This document shows positions 43,725-53,664 of a stretch of DNA of 64,000 nucleotides, one piece after another. Within the stretch, counting starts at the first letter, position 1, and every line of letters begins with the position of its first letter. The translations under genes and the position numbers were made by a program. This stretch comes from Notolepis coatsorum (lineage: Eukaryota > Chordata > Actinopteri > Aulopiformes > Paralepididae): positions 23,996,236-24,060,235 of the forward strand of contig OZ020585.1 in NCBI GenBank assembly GCA_963971535.1. Direction: 5' to 3'. Under the pieces are notes generated by a model, which searched no databases, was not told where the DNA came from, and was given only the letters and a program-made list of their open reading frames with translations.

Positions 43725-44147
43725 CAATTGTCTTGTTTACATCAGGGTCCCCCATTTTCAATTCATAGTTGATTGATTGAATTGATTGAATACTTTATTT
43801 TGACACAATCGTAGGACAAACATTTGAAAGACAAACAATAACAGTGTCAACACGTTGGTCAAAAATGGATAAAACACAATAAAGCCAAGGCTTGTTTCCA
43901 TTGTGGTCCATACATGGAACATAAAGGGCACAAAAACACAAATGGACATGTACACTAGACAGGACACATCCTAAAATGTTTTACAATAACACCTAACCTG
44001 ACAACTCATACAGTCAACTAATGTTAAAAGAAAATCCGCAAACCCTTAAAAGCAACTCATGATAAAGAGAAATAAAAGCAAGTTATGATAAAAGAGATAA
44101 AAACCATATTAAGACCAATTTGAGTTGCTGCTGAGCCATGTTTTTAG
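43725..44147 (-). mobile_element. LINE 3' end, minus strand, between family B pieces
   Basis: 43725-43768 is a family B 3' UTR string. From 43766 the minus strand ends AATAAAGTATTCAATCAATT, a polyadenylation-like site plus tail for a related LINE, with its 3' UTR running to about 44147. No coding sequence. Confidence 0.6.
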
Positions 44148-46030
44148 GGAATGAATGAATGAAAACGTTATTTAACAGATTGCAGAATGGGTACAATACA
44201 GTACGTCTCAATACACACAATTGTAAAGGGGATGCAGACCTGAGAAAGACGTTTGTCTTGTTTCCATCAGGGTCCCCCATTTTCAATTCATATAGACATT
44301 TATGACATACACAACATACATGACATTTATGGCATAGGGACATATAGGTATTTAGTACTGATACATTTGTGACATAAACGGTATTCAAATATACAGTACT
44401 GTTACTGTACCCCTAGATCCTGACAGAGTATATACATATGATGGCGAGGGAACTGTACATTAGGAGGGGGTGGGTGGGTGGGAGAGAGATATACATACGG
44501 CGGGGAGGGAATATATACATGCGGTGGGGAGGAGACTGTCTATTAGGAGGTGGTGGGGGTTTTGGGCATTTACGGTGGCCAGTTTCGAATTGCAGCCTCC
44601 CGTAGGTGCTCTTTAAGAGCGGTTTTGAATGTGGGTAGGGATTCCATTCCTTTACAGCTTTGGGTAGGGCGTTCCACATTGATGTGGCATAATTGCGAAA
44701 CGTATTTAGTCCCTTGTTTGAGCCGAATCTGGGTTTAACATGATTTGTTGAGCTTCCTCTGGTGTTGTGGTTGTGGTATTCACTGACCTTTGGGAAGTAT
44801 TTTGACATGTACATGGGTACCTTAGTCGTATAGTGTATCTTGTAGACCAGGCCCATTGCAAGTTGCTGTACTCTGTCGTCTACTCTAAGCCATCCTAGGT
44901 TGTCAAAGTGGGCAGGGGTGAGGTGGGTTCTGGGGGTAAGGTCAAGTAGTAGTCTGACCAGTTTGTTTTGTGATGTTTGTAATTTTGTTTTAAGCGCCTT
45001 TGAGGTGCTTTGGTACCATGAGGTGCACACATAGTCGTAGTACCCTTGAATGAGTGCTCCTGCCAGAGTCTTCAGGGTATTCTTGTTTACCAGAGAGGAG
45101 ATCCGGTACAAGAATCTAGTTCGTTGGTTGACTTTTTTTATTACATTGGATGCCATTTTGTCACAGGAAAGATTTGCCTCTAGGATGGAACCCAGGTAGG
45201 TAATTTCGTCTTTCCTTGTGACAATATTGTCACCCACTGCAACTGAGAAGCCGTCGGTCTTGCTGAGTTTGTTATTTGAACCGAAGAGAATGGACTCTGT
45301 TTTGCCCATGTGTAATGATAGTTGTTATCAGCGAGCCATATGCAGATTTTGCCTAGTTCCGAGCTGAGGGTTTTTTCAACCTGCAACTTGTTCTTGTCAG
45401 AGACCAGCAGGGCTGAGTCGTCCGCAAACAGGAACAAGTTGCAGTCACAGGCTGACGACATGTCATTTGCATAAATTAGGACGAGTAGCGGTCCTAGTAT
45501 GCTTCCTTGTGGAACACCACAGCTCACTGTGAGGGGGGGGGGGGGTAGAGTACCGTTTACCTCTACCATCTGTTCTCTCCCCTCCAGGTAGGATTGCATC
45601 CAGCTCACTGATAAGCTATCAAAACCAATTGCTTTTAGCTTGTCAATCAGAATGGAGTGATTGACAGTGTCGAAGGCCTTTTGTAGGTCCAGCATGACCA
45701 TGCCGCAGTATTTGCCCGCGTCCACCTCTTGTTTGATGTGGTCGTTCAAATAGAGGAGGCATGTGTCAGTGGAGTGGGACGTTCTGAAGACAGATTGGAA
45801 TTCGTAGATTAGATTTTTTTCCGCCAGGTACTTTTCGACCTGTTCGAAGACTATTTTCTCCATGACTTTCGAGATGGAGGTAAGAATAGAAACAGGGCGG
45901 TAGTTGCCTGGGTCTAATTTGCTGCCCTTTTTGTGCAGAGGGGTCACTCTCGCAATTTTGAAGTCCTTGGGGACGTGTCCCTGTTTTATAGAGAGGTTTA
46001 TTATGTGAGTGATGACTGGGCGGATTTAAA
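44148..46030 (-). mobile_element. Family B LINE (CR1/L2 group), RT to 3' tail, 5'-truncated
   Basis: The fullest copy of family B. Minus strand from about 46025: VITHIINLSIKQGHVPKDFK, TPLHKKGSKLDPGNYRPVSI, the palm strand VMLDLQKAFDTVNHSILIDK (catalytic Asp), CGVPQGSILGPLL, LFLFADDSALLVSD (catalytic Asp pair). After one frame change it continues LGKTESILFGSNN, ITYLGSILEANLSCD, TLAGALIQGYYDYVC and MWNALPKAVKE, ending near 44580. The 3' UTR has the GGATGCAGACCTGAGAAAGA block and an ATTCATTC tail at about 44148-44165. The endonuclease is absent. At least one frame break; inactive. Confidence 0.9.
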
Positions 46031-46146
46031 TGTATGACTGACACACAACATAATGACATCATCATGACATTTATGGCATAGGGACATACATGACATACAG
46101 GTATATAGTACTGTTACATTTGTGACATATACGATATGCAAATATA
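46031..46146 (-). mobile_element. Family B 3' UTR scrap, head-to-tail with the next copy
   Basis: CATGACATTTATGGCATAGG, ACATACATGACATACAGG and TAGTACTGTTACATTTGTGA match 44290-44400, the 3' UTR of family B. It lies directly upstream of the copy at 44148-46030, so two family B pieces are in tandem. Confidence 0.75.
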
Positions 46147-46149
46147 TGA

Positions 46150-46460
46150 TATTATTATAACAAGATATGCTGCATGCACCTCTCTCAATAAGCACAGATT
46201 TGATCCTATCGCTGCTCGTGTCTTCCCATAAAGCTGGATCCGTAACATTGTTCAACCAATCCTGGTTTTCATGTTCAAGCACCGCCGGCGGCGGGCTGTC
46301 ATCATCGCGGTCTGCCTCATTCGTGTTGGTGTTGGGGCTGGGCTGTGGAGATGCGGCGGGCGTAGACGAACAGGTGGCAGCCACTGGTGGGCCGGCTGCG
46401 TGTTGCTTTTTAACATCGGAGGAGTGCAAGAATGTGACAATTTGACCATGTGACCGCGGC
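46150..46460 (-). CDS. hAT transposase N-terminal exon relic
   Basis: Minus-strand frame from about 46447. It has a Pro/Ala/Ser-rich linker (AAGPPVAATCSSTPAASPQP, NTNTNEADRDDDSPPPAVLE), then WLNNVTDPALWEDTSSDRIK and VLIERGAC. The N..DPALW..........ERG pattern stands just before the TTF-type zinc finger in many hAT transposases. Reading stops at the LINE scrap at 46146. With 47220-47480 it fits a split N-terminal part of one gene. The nominal start at 46504 is not supported. Confidence 0.68.
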
Positions 46461-46496
46461 AGCGCGAGAGAGCGGCAATGCGGAAATAGGCTGTCT

Positions 46497-46957
46497 ATTG
46501 CCATTCTCTAAGACAAACGCTAACCTTAACCAGCTCCTTAACAGCGCCTAAACTTAACCGTTCTAACCTTAACCAACTCCGAAACAATGCCTAACCTTAA
46601 CCTTAACCTTAACCATGCCTAACCTTAACCTTAACCATAGAAAGAATATTGCCATTCTCTAAGACAAACTCTAACCTTAACCAGCTCCTTAACAGCGCCT
46701 AAACTTAACCGTTCTAACCTTAACCAACTCCGAAACAATGCCTAACCTTAACCTTAACCTTAACCATGCCTAACCTTAACCTTAACCATAGAAAGAATAT
46801 TGCCATTCTCTAAGACAAACTCTAACCTTAACCAGCTCCTTAACAGCGCCTAAACTTAACCGTTCTAACCTTAACCAACTCCGAAACAATGCCTAACCTT
46901 AACCTTAACCTTAACCTTAACCTTAACCATGCCTAACCTTAACCGGCGAAAGAATAC
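46497..46957. repeat. 151-bp tandem repeat rich in AACCTTAACC, three copies
   Basis: ATTGCCATTCTCTAAGACAA starts at 46497, 46648 and 46799 (period 151). Each unit holds CTAACCTTAACCAGCTCCTT, GCGCCTAAACTTAACCGTTC and runs of CCTTAA. Units are nearly identical. It is not a telomere (the telomere unit is CCCTAA). The arms of the TTCGAA foldbacks share CTCTAACCTTAACC. Confidence 0.95.
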
Positions 46958-46980
46958 ACGTTAAAACATTTTTTTTATGG

Positions 46981-47056
46981 GATTCGAACTTGTCAACAAC
47001 GGACCGCAGGACCGCAGGACCGCAGGACCGCTGCGCTGCCAGGTGAGCTGAGCTTC
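46981..47056 (-). mobile_element. tRNA-like SINE head or tRNA pseudogene
   Basis: Minus strand: AGCTCAGCTCACCTGGCAGC (A box AGCTCACCTGG), several 10-bp GGTCCTGC units, then AAGTTCGAATCCCATAA (B box GTTCGAATCC). The intervening repeats (CCGCAGGA x3) make a cloverleaf impossible. No SINE body recognised beyond it. Confidence 0.65.
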
Positions 47057-47219
47057 GAATGAAAATCATGGCGGATTAGGGCGGTTACATAATGCCGCAA
47101 GCTCTGCCGCTCCGCTCCGCGGCAGAGCTCCGCGGTTGCCGAGCTCTGCGGTTGCCGCGCCTGCCGCGGGGCGTGTCGCAGCCAATCAGGGAAAACGCGG
47201 AAGCAACGGCAGCACTGCT
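47057..47219. other. GC-rich stretch
   Basis: GCCGCTCCGCTCCGCGGCAG and related CCGCGG-rich sequence with short inverted repeats. Could be the promoter/5' region of the hAT or unrelated. No frame supported. Confidence 0.4.
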
Positions 47220-47480
47220 CCGCTGTTAATAAGCAATAGGCGGGCCGGCTGAACTAGAGGCTGCCGCTGCCTCTTCTCTGTCGCTAGCATCAATAACGTT
47301 AACATTCTCGTCCTCTCTGCCCGCGGCGCCTGGCTCAGCCTCTTTAACGTTGCTGCTACTAGTGCTAGCCAGGCTAGCCTTACCTGACGGGGTGAAAAAA
47401 GTTAAGATAGTCGGTATGCTTTGCCGAAGTAACGCGCTCTTTCTGTCCCTTTCCTGTTTACATTTTAACTTAGCAGCTCC
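47220..47480 (-). CDS. hAT transposase N-terminal relic
   Basis: Minus-strand frame ending at a stop near 47229, with no credible start ATG seen. It reads KQERDRKSALLRQSIPTILT then FFTPSGKASLASTSSSNVKE, an acidic/Ala-rich linker (AGREDENVNVIDASDREEAA) and SSAGPPIAY before the stop. Basic residues followed by a P-T-I-L-x-F-F motif and a Ser-rich linker are typical of the extreme N-terminus of hAT transposases. It is on the same strand as, and upstream of, the piece at 46150-46460. Spacing by the 151-bp array suggests an intron-borne expansion. Confidence 0.62.
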
Positions 47481-47771
47481 GTTTTCCCACTGTTAAATAT
47501 TTGTATCCATGTTTTTTGAATCTCATATACAGTACTACTCAAATCTTAGCCTACTTGATCAACTTGCATGTGCAATTTTCGCGGTTAGTGGTCACCTGAA
47601 CTGACCTGACAGTGACCCCTGGACCTGGACGTCAGTGTCACGTCGACTCAACGTCTCTCACCCCCTCATTATCAAACAATCAATCATATTTTTATTTGCA
47701 ATACAAAAAATTCAATAAAAATAGATAGAGATGAGATGATAGTAGTCACTATAGATGCTGTGAAAGTAAAC

Positions 47772-47825
47772 GCTGGATCTGATTATATATTTTTTTTTTT
47801 GTTTTTTTTTTTTTTTTTTTTACTA
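47772..47825. repeat. T runs
   Basis: TATATTTTTTTTTTTGTTTTTT and about 20 more T. Probably the tail of an unrecognised minus-strand retroposon. Confidence 0.85.
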
Positions 47826-47864
47826 GTGTGTAGTGGAGGCCCCTAGTCACTAGGGGGAGCTCGA

Positions 47865-47965
47865 GGATATCCGCTATCAGCACCGGTGGGTCTCTGCTGT
47901 CTGTCATGATCCCAATCTGCCTCATTCGTGTCGGGGCTGGGATGTGGAGATGCGGGCGTGACGCC
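47865..47965 (-). pseudogene. Second scrap of a hAT transposase linker
   Basis: Minus strand reads SPHPSPDTNEADWDHDRQQR, clearly related to SPQPSPNTNTNEADRDDD at 46.3 kb. It shows that this exon exists twice, either as an internal duplication or as a piece of a second related element. Confidence 0.6.
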
Positions 47966-47972
47966 TGATTAC

Positions 47973-48394
47973 TTTTACCAACGGATTTCCAGTTCCGCAT
48001 TCTCGTTCTGCGATCTGATTGGCCACTGACGTTTCTGGGCGTGTGACATCTGCGCCAATCGTGTGACGCCTGTTTCTATCACCGGTTAAGCTTAGGCACT
48101 CTTTCGAAGTGGGTTAAGGTTAGAGTTTGTCTTAGAGCAGGGCGATAGAACACCAGCCCTGATTCCAAACTCTAACCTTAACCAACTTCGAAAGAGTCGC
48201 CTAAGCTTAACCAGTGATAAACTAGGCGTTAGGTAGTTTGCAGGCTGTTCGAGGCGGAAATGGGCGCGTCACGCGATTGGGCGCACATGTCACATGACCA
48301 GAAACGTCAGTGGCCAATCAGATCGCACCAGAAACGTCAATGGCCAATCAGATCGCAGAATGCGAACGCGGAACTGGAAATCCGTTGGTAAAAA
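47973..48394. repeat. Foldback element, TTCGAA family, in the hAT
   Basis: Arms of about 185-220 bp: left from TTTTACCAACGGATTTCCAG through GATCTGATTGGCCACTGACG and GGTTAAGCTTAGGCACTCTT. The right is its reverse complement (AACCTTAACCAACTTCGAAA ... CTGGAAATCCGTTGGTAAAA). The centre holds GAACACCAGCCCTGATTCC. A 27-bp unit with CAGAAACGTCA.TGGCCAATC is duplicated in the right arm. GCGGGCGTGAC stands on both sides (47953 and 48402), a possible target duplication. Confidence 0.85.
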
Positions 48395-48546
48395 ACTAGA
48401 CGCGGGCGTGACAGCAGACTCTACGTCTAGTCTTCTTCTTCCTCTTCTTGTATATTTCCGGCGGACTACGCGTCTAGGCGTATTGCCACCCGCCACAGGA
48501 CAGAGGGAGCACTATAGATTTCCAGCCCTCCCTATACGTCTAGTCC

Positions 48547-49320
48547 AGGGGTCAGCAACCTTTACTATCAAAAGAGCCACTTTTCCCCCCTCCCACAAAA
48601 TAAAATGCTCATGGAGCCGCACAACCTATTTACCCTTAAAATGAAGATAACACAGTGTATAACGTTTTATATATCCCTAAGCATACCTCACATTTAGCAT
48701 AAAACGCCTGACAATTGCATACCCAAAGTAATTTGCGATTTATTATACTTTATACTTATTGCATTAATGGAATTATAAAGCAACAAAAAGAAAAGTTTTG
48801 ACTTTTTATTGCTGTTTTTACAGCAAACTCTTATGAAGAGGAGAAAAAATACTGGCTGTGTAGACCTATTTTTAAATAAAACACAGAAGAGGAGACAAAT
48901 CACTGGTGTCTGTAGACCGACTTTGAAATAAAACCCTGAACTATTCAGGTATATTTGAGTCCTTCCCTTATTTGTGGAACATTTATAAAATAAAAAGTAG
49001 TCCACTTTAAAAAAAGACTACCATGTGTAGACCTACTTTGAAATAAAACACAGAAAAGGAGAAAAAAACACTGGCATCTGTAGACCTACTTTGAAATAAA
49101 ACCCTGAACTATGCAGCTCTATTTGAGTTCTTCCCTTATTTGTGGAAAATCTATAAAATAAAAAGTAAATTTTTCGTTGTTCGCAAATTTCGCACCACAT
49201 ATCAGGCATAGGCTACAGGTAAGCCTGCATTGTTAGTCGTGAAAGCAAATTAATCTGTCCACACTGAATTAAACCCTCTATTTTCCTCAGACTTTCCTTT
49301 TCTTGGATTTATCCATGGTT
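48547..49320. mobile_element. hAT-type MITE with CAGGGGTCAGCAACC end, right end missing
   Basis: CAGGGGTCAGCAACCTTTAC then TATCAAAAGAGCCAC is a well-known hAT left end. A block of about 143 bp (GTAGACCTA.TTT.AAATAAAACACAGAA.AGGAG ... TTGTGGAA.AT.TATAAAATAAAAAGTA) occurs at 48858-49000 and 49026-49168. On the minus strand at 49314 an ATG opens MDKSKKRKV before a stop. This resembles the start of a hAT transposase, so the MITE may be a deletion derivative. No right end with the matching inverted repeat was found. Confidence 0.62.
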
Positions 49321-49455
49321 AGCTTAGTGGGGGGTCGGAAACTCAAGATTAGCCACTTGCAGACGGCAGGGAGAGGCACAGGGTGTGACGTACTGTATAT
49401 TTTAGTTGATGAAATATTTTTGTTCATTTCAGTGTCACAGTATGACATCGATCTC

Positions 49456-49470
49456 AAAAAAAAAAAAAAA
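49456..49470. repeat. A run
   Basis: About 15 A followed by (TTA)n-like sequence, near the right end of the 7.6-kb hAT. Confidence 0.85.
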
Positions 49471-49566
49471 TTTATTATTATAATAATTATAGGCCCCTCG
49501 TCACTAGTCAGGCCCACGGGCCGCGGCCCAAACGGCCCGGTCGTTAATCCGCCTCTGCGGGAGAGG

Positions 49567-49690
49567 TGTTAGTTGGATAATGGGCTAACCGGTTATGTCC
49601 GTTTCCATTCATTGTGCTAAACTAGGCTAAGATGCAGCCAGATAAACTGGTATGCATCTTCTTGTCTCTCTCTGGAGAAGACGGTAAGCT
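49567..49690. repeat. Palindromic repeat W, right arm
   Basis: GGGCTAACCGGTTATGTCCG, TTTCCATTCATTGTGCTAAA and CTCTCTCTGGAGAAGACGGT, the inverted partner of 41800-41944. Confidence 0.85.
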
Positions 49691-49814
49691 AATTTCCCAA
49701 AATTATTGAAGAGTGACTCGGAACTGCTTTCGACCATTTATTTCAGAAGACACATAAAACACAATAACTGTAGTTTTCTGGTCACTGCACATCTTGCATA
49801 CCTCAGCAGATGTT

Positions 49815-50268
49815 CCTTTTTTTATCCACTTTTTCTCCTTATTTTCATTTCGTGTTTCCAATTCTCCCCTCCCCTGTCTTGAACGTTGCTCGACTATGCC
49901 CCCCACTGGCCGGTTGTAGGGAGGATAGAAGCCTTGCATCACGTGTCCCCTCCGGTACACGAGGAGGCAGCCTGTCACATCTTTTCACCTGCCAGCGCGG
50001 ACTCTCATTGGCGAGGTGTAACGCATGGGAGGATCACACTACCCCCGCCACTTCCTGTCTCTGCTGTGCAGGCGTCCCCCAACCAACCTGTAGGAGTCGC
50101 TGTCCACAACGTCCAATCTACCACCCATCGACTTCCACCCACTGGCTCTGCCAATTGAGCCAGTATGACGGCCGACCCAAGCCGGAGGCAATGCTGACAC
50201 CCGGATTCGATACCGGAGTCTCTTGCATTGGTGACGAGCGCAATCTCCGCTGCGCCACCCAGCCGCCC
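49815..50268 (-). mobile_element. tRNA-derived SINE (family S1), minus strand
   Basis: Minus strand: head GGCGGCTGGGTGGCGCAGCG at 50268, B-box-like GGTATCGAATCCGGG, body GGACGTTGTGGACAGCGACT and CGTACCGGAGG-type sequence, tail AGAAAAAGTGGATAAAAAAA at 49818. No clear target duplication. A string of about 55 bp just left of it (49747-49802) recurs at 50560-50615. Confidence 0.88.
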
Positions 50269-50830
50269 TAAGACTGCTCTTTTTGTAATGTCTCAATGAC
50301 ACAGTATTTATAAAAATACATGTATTTTACATGATCATAAAACGGTACTACTTGCCAACACAATGATCATATAGCTTGTGTACTACAACACAGTAGTCTA
50401 TAATACATAATACATTGGTATGCCTACCAAATTGGTAAACTTGCACAACCTGCTGGACATAGCAGGAAATGCAACAGTGCATATAATAATGCAGGTACAA
50501 TAATTAACGTTGAAAATAACATGTTTGTTTGCATTATGTATGGAGCCACATACCTACAGAAGACACATACAACACAATAACTGTAGTTTTCTGGTCACTG
50601 CACATCTTGCATACATGCATGTACAACATTAAAAAATACATTAAACTTCCTTCCCCAAAATAACTAACTCCACGAGAGCAACGCGACAACCAAGGATGAT
50701 TTGGCGCCGTAGCAAAGTCCCATGTTCTAGCATTTGCAAAACGCATTACACACATAAAACCAAAACCAGCGGCCAAACCAACACAATTATCATTACATTA
50801 CGTAATACAGTGAACGTTACGCATTACGTT
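50269..50830. other. No gene recognised; 55-bp duplicated string
   Basis: CACAATAACTGTAGTTTTCT and GGTCACTGCACATCTTGCAT at 50575-50613 duplicate 49757-49799. Otherwise unassigned. Confidence 0.5.
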
Positions 50831-51165
50831 TAGGGATGTCCGATATTATCGGCCTACCGATATTGGCATTAAAATGTAATATTGGAAATGATCGGATTAA
50901 ATAAAAAAAAAATTGAATTTTTTTACATTTATTTAACCTTTATTTACCCAGGCAAGCATGTAAAAACAAATTCTTATTTTATGTATTGTCAAAAGTATGC
51001 ATAATGTTGTGTTAATTCCACGACAAGAGATATGTAATGTTAATTACCTTAAATTATTCCGTTTTTTTGGGGGGGAAACCCCACATATATATCGGAAATG
51101 AAGAGTTGGACAATAATTATCGGTATATCGGATATCGGTAAAAAAGCCAATATCGAACATCCCTA
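50831..51165. mobile_element. hAT MITE (TAGGGATGTCCGATA), 8-bp duplication ATTACGTT
   Basis: Ends TAGGGATGTCCGATATTATC and CCAATATCGAACATCCCTA, flanked by ATTACGTT at 50823-50830 and 51166-51173. Second copy of the family at 38475-38830. Confidence 0.94.
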
Positions 51166-51314
51166 ATTACGTTATTACAGTTTAATATTTAGACAAGTTC
51201 TAATTAGCAAAAAATTGTGAAATAGGGGAGCTATATTTAGAAGGAGAACCTACCTCAGCAGATAGCTACAAGACCTTTGCTATAGGCCACGCCCCTTTTA
51301 GCCAATTGGCATGA

Positions 51315-51769
<455 letters not shown>

Positions 51770-52205
51770 AAAAATTTGTATCTACTTTTTCTCCCCATTT
51801 TTCTATTTTTCTCCCATCCCAATTTCGTATTATCCAATTCTTCCCTCCCCTGTCTCGAACGTTGATAGACCATGCCTCCCACTGGCCGGCTGCAATGTGG
51901 ACGAAGCCTTGCATCACGTGACCCCGCCGGTACACGAGGAGGCAGCCGTCGCATCTTTTCACCTGTACAGCGCGATCTCTCAGTGGCAAGGAGTAGCACG
52001 TGGGAGGCTCACGCTGCCCCCGATACTTTCCTGATTCTGCTGTACAGGCGCACCAACCGACCTGTAGGAGTCGCTGTCCACAACGTCTGATCCCCACCCA
52101 CCGGCTTTCCCACCCCCTAATACTGCCAATTGTATTAGTATGAACAACCAGCCAAGCCGGAAGCAACGCCGAGAGCTGGGCTCGAACCCAGCATTGTCGT
52201 TGCAG
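51770..52205 (-). mobile_element. tRNA-derived SINE (family S1), 5'-truncated
   Basis: Minus strand: the B box GGGTTCGAGCCCAGC is near 52190, but the A-box half of the head is missing. Body GTGGGGATCAGACGTTGTGG, ACGTGCTACTCCTTGCC, TACCGGCGGGGTCACGTGAT, tail GGGGAGAAAAAGTAGATACA. The truncation abuts a CAGTGGCGGCC hAT-like end. Confidence 0.86.
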
Positions 52206-52216
52206 ACAATCCCAGT

Positions 52217-52525
52217 CCAGTGGCGGCCGGTCCATAGAGGGCGCTAGGGCGTCGCCCCCCCCCCCCTCCCCCCACCCCTGGTGGAAAGAAGAAGAAAAAA
52301 GAATTCTTTGCGTGTCCTATTCATCCCCCGGCCCCTAGCCCCCTCCACTCCCTTTTCATGGGCGCTCCACCTCAGCTCCACCGTCAGTGCGCAAATCACA
52401 GGGCAAAATGCAAATACATTTAATCCAATTAGCGCCGTCAAATACGATATCCGAGGACGCTTTCCTCTAGCGCCCGAAGTAGTCACTCTATTGGCTGAGA
52501 GTGGCACGTGACATCACGTCCCTAA
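52217..52525. mobile_element. Possible hAT end (CAGTGGCGGCCGGTCCATAG)
   Basis: CAGTGGCGGCCGGTCCATAG and AGGGCGCTAGGGCGTCGCCC look like a hAT left end plus C run. The matching right end and 8-bp duplication were not found. Sequence to 52525 contains CATTTAATCCAATTAGCGCC and CTCTATTGGCTGAGAG but no frame. Confidence 0.45.
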
Positions 52526-52699
52526 TCACCTCGAGGGTCTAGTAGGAAAATACGCTCGGCTAGTATAGTTGTCGGAAATTGATAATAATCACAAGATACT
52601 GTACATTCAGACAGTGTTGGATACAAACCGGGACACACATGTACACATGCATGCATGAGGACACAGCGCGTTCAGAGATTTAATACGATGTGGGTTTCA

Positions 52700-52880
52700 A
52701 AATTGTTCCACACATCATCCCAGAATACTGAGTCTGAGATTATCCCAATGGTCAAATATTGTGCGACTGAAGTTTGAAAGAACATCATGGAAGGAAGCAG
52801 AGAAAATCGCCCAACACCGAACCAGCTGGAGAGATTTCATGAATGACCTATGCTCCCCAAAGAGCAAAAGGGTTTAAGTC
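52700..52880 (+). mobile_element. LINE protein C-terminal relic
   Basis: Plus strand around 52775-52877 reads FERTSWKEAEKIAQHRTSWR then DFMNDLCSPKSKRV and a stop. A W....(R)..W..F...LCS ending is characteristic of the C-terminus of some fish non-LTR retrotransposons. No tail follows. Clade undetermined. Confidence 0.5.
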
Positions 52881-52984
52881 AAGTAAGTCAAGAAGTTTGA
52901 AAAACTTTAAATATATCCTAAAGTGTATACTCATGTTGCCCATACTACATCTACTGCCTACAACTGTCTTGCACTTGAATAATT

Positions 52985-53580
52985 TGAACCATCTGCTCCT
53001 CTTTTCAAGAAACTAAACATTCTGTCTGTGCCTGAGGTTAATTCTTTTAATTTGGATTTTCATTCATATGTCACACGTCAGCAGGGACCTGCATATACCT
53101 TATTGTGGTACTTCTCTTAGGCAGTTCTCAGTGAGGTATAGATGGTCCAATCTTTGGAATGCAGCTGATCCTATGCTGAAGAAATATCCATCTCTGCTTA
53201 TTTTTAAAGCAAACTACAAAAAAAATGCTTATATCCAAAAAGTAGTAGCTAGATAAATAGGTCATACATGTAGGTATGCATTTGGTTATGTGGGTGGGTA
53301 GGTTTGTAGGCAGGTGGGTGGGTGGTTATGTATTATTATGTACTCAGTATATATGCATGTATGTATGTATGTTTGTATTTACACATATCTTTAGAATGTA
53401 TTACTGGTATTTTTTTAAATAATATGTATATTTTTGTATGTTTAATTTTACAAAACAAGGGAAGTTCTCGATGAGCCTCTAGGCTTCTAAACTTCTCCTA
53501 CACAATATGGTTATTATGTTTTTTTTTTAAACTTTTGTTTAACTCTTTGTGTTAATAAATAAATAAATAAAAAATAAAAA
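52985..53580 (+). mobile_element. LINE C-terminal relic and 3' UTR
   Basis: 53068-53256 encodes RDLHIPYCGTSLRQFSVRYR, WSNLWNAADPMLKKYPSLLI and FKANYKKNAYIQ, the C-terminal region of a jockey-group LINE protein. A T-rich 3' UTR follows to (AAATA)n at 53557-53590. Heavily 5'-truncated. Confidence 0.72.
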
Positions 53581-53664
53581 ATAAAAAATATTACCTACCT
53601 CAATCTATAGTCTATCCATATAACACAGTATGATAGCAATGTACAATAACATTGTATATACATA
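53581..53664 (+). mobile_element. LINE 3' UTR, left part (split by LTR element)
   Basis: AT-rich sequence that appears to continue at 60036 after the LTR element: ..GTATATACATA | CATATATACCTGTATG.. . The full 3' end, with tail, is at 60245-60290. Confidence 0.55.

Noticed and set aside
46498-46957. Interstitial telomere
   Set aside because: Units are CCTTAA-rich with a 151-bp period, not CCCTAA tandem hexamers.
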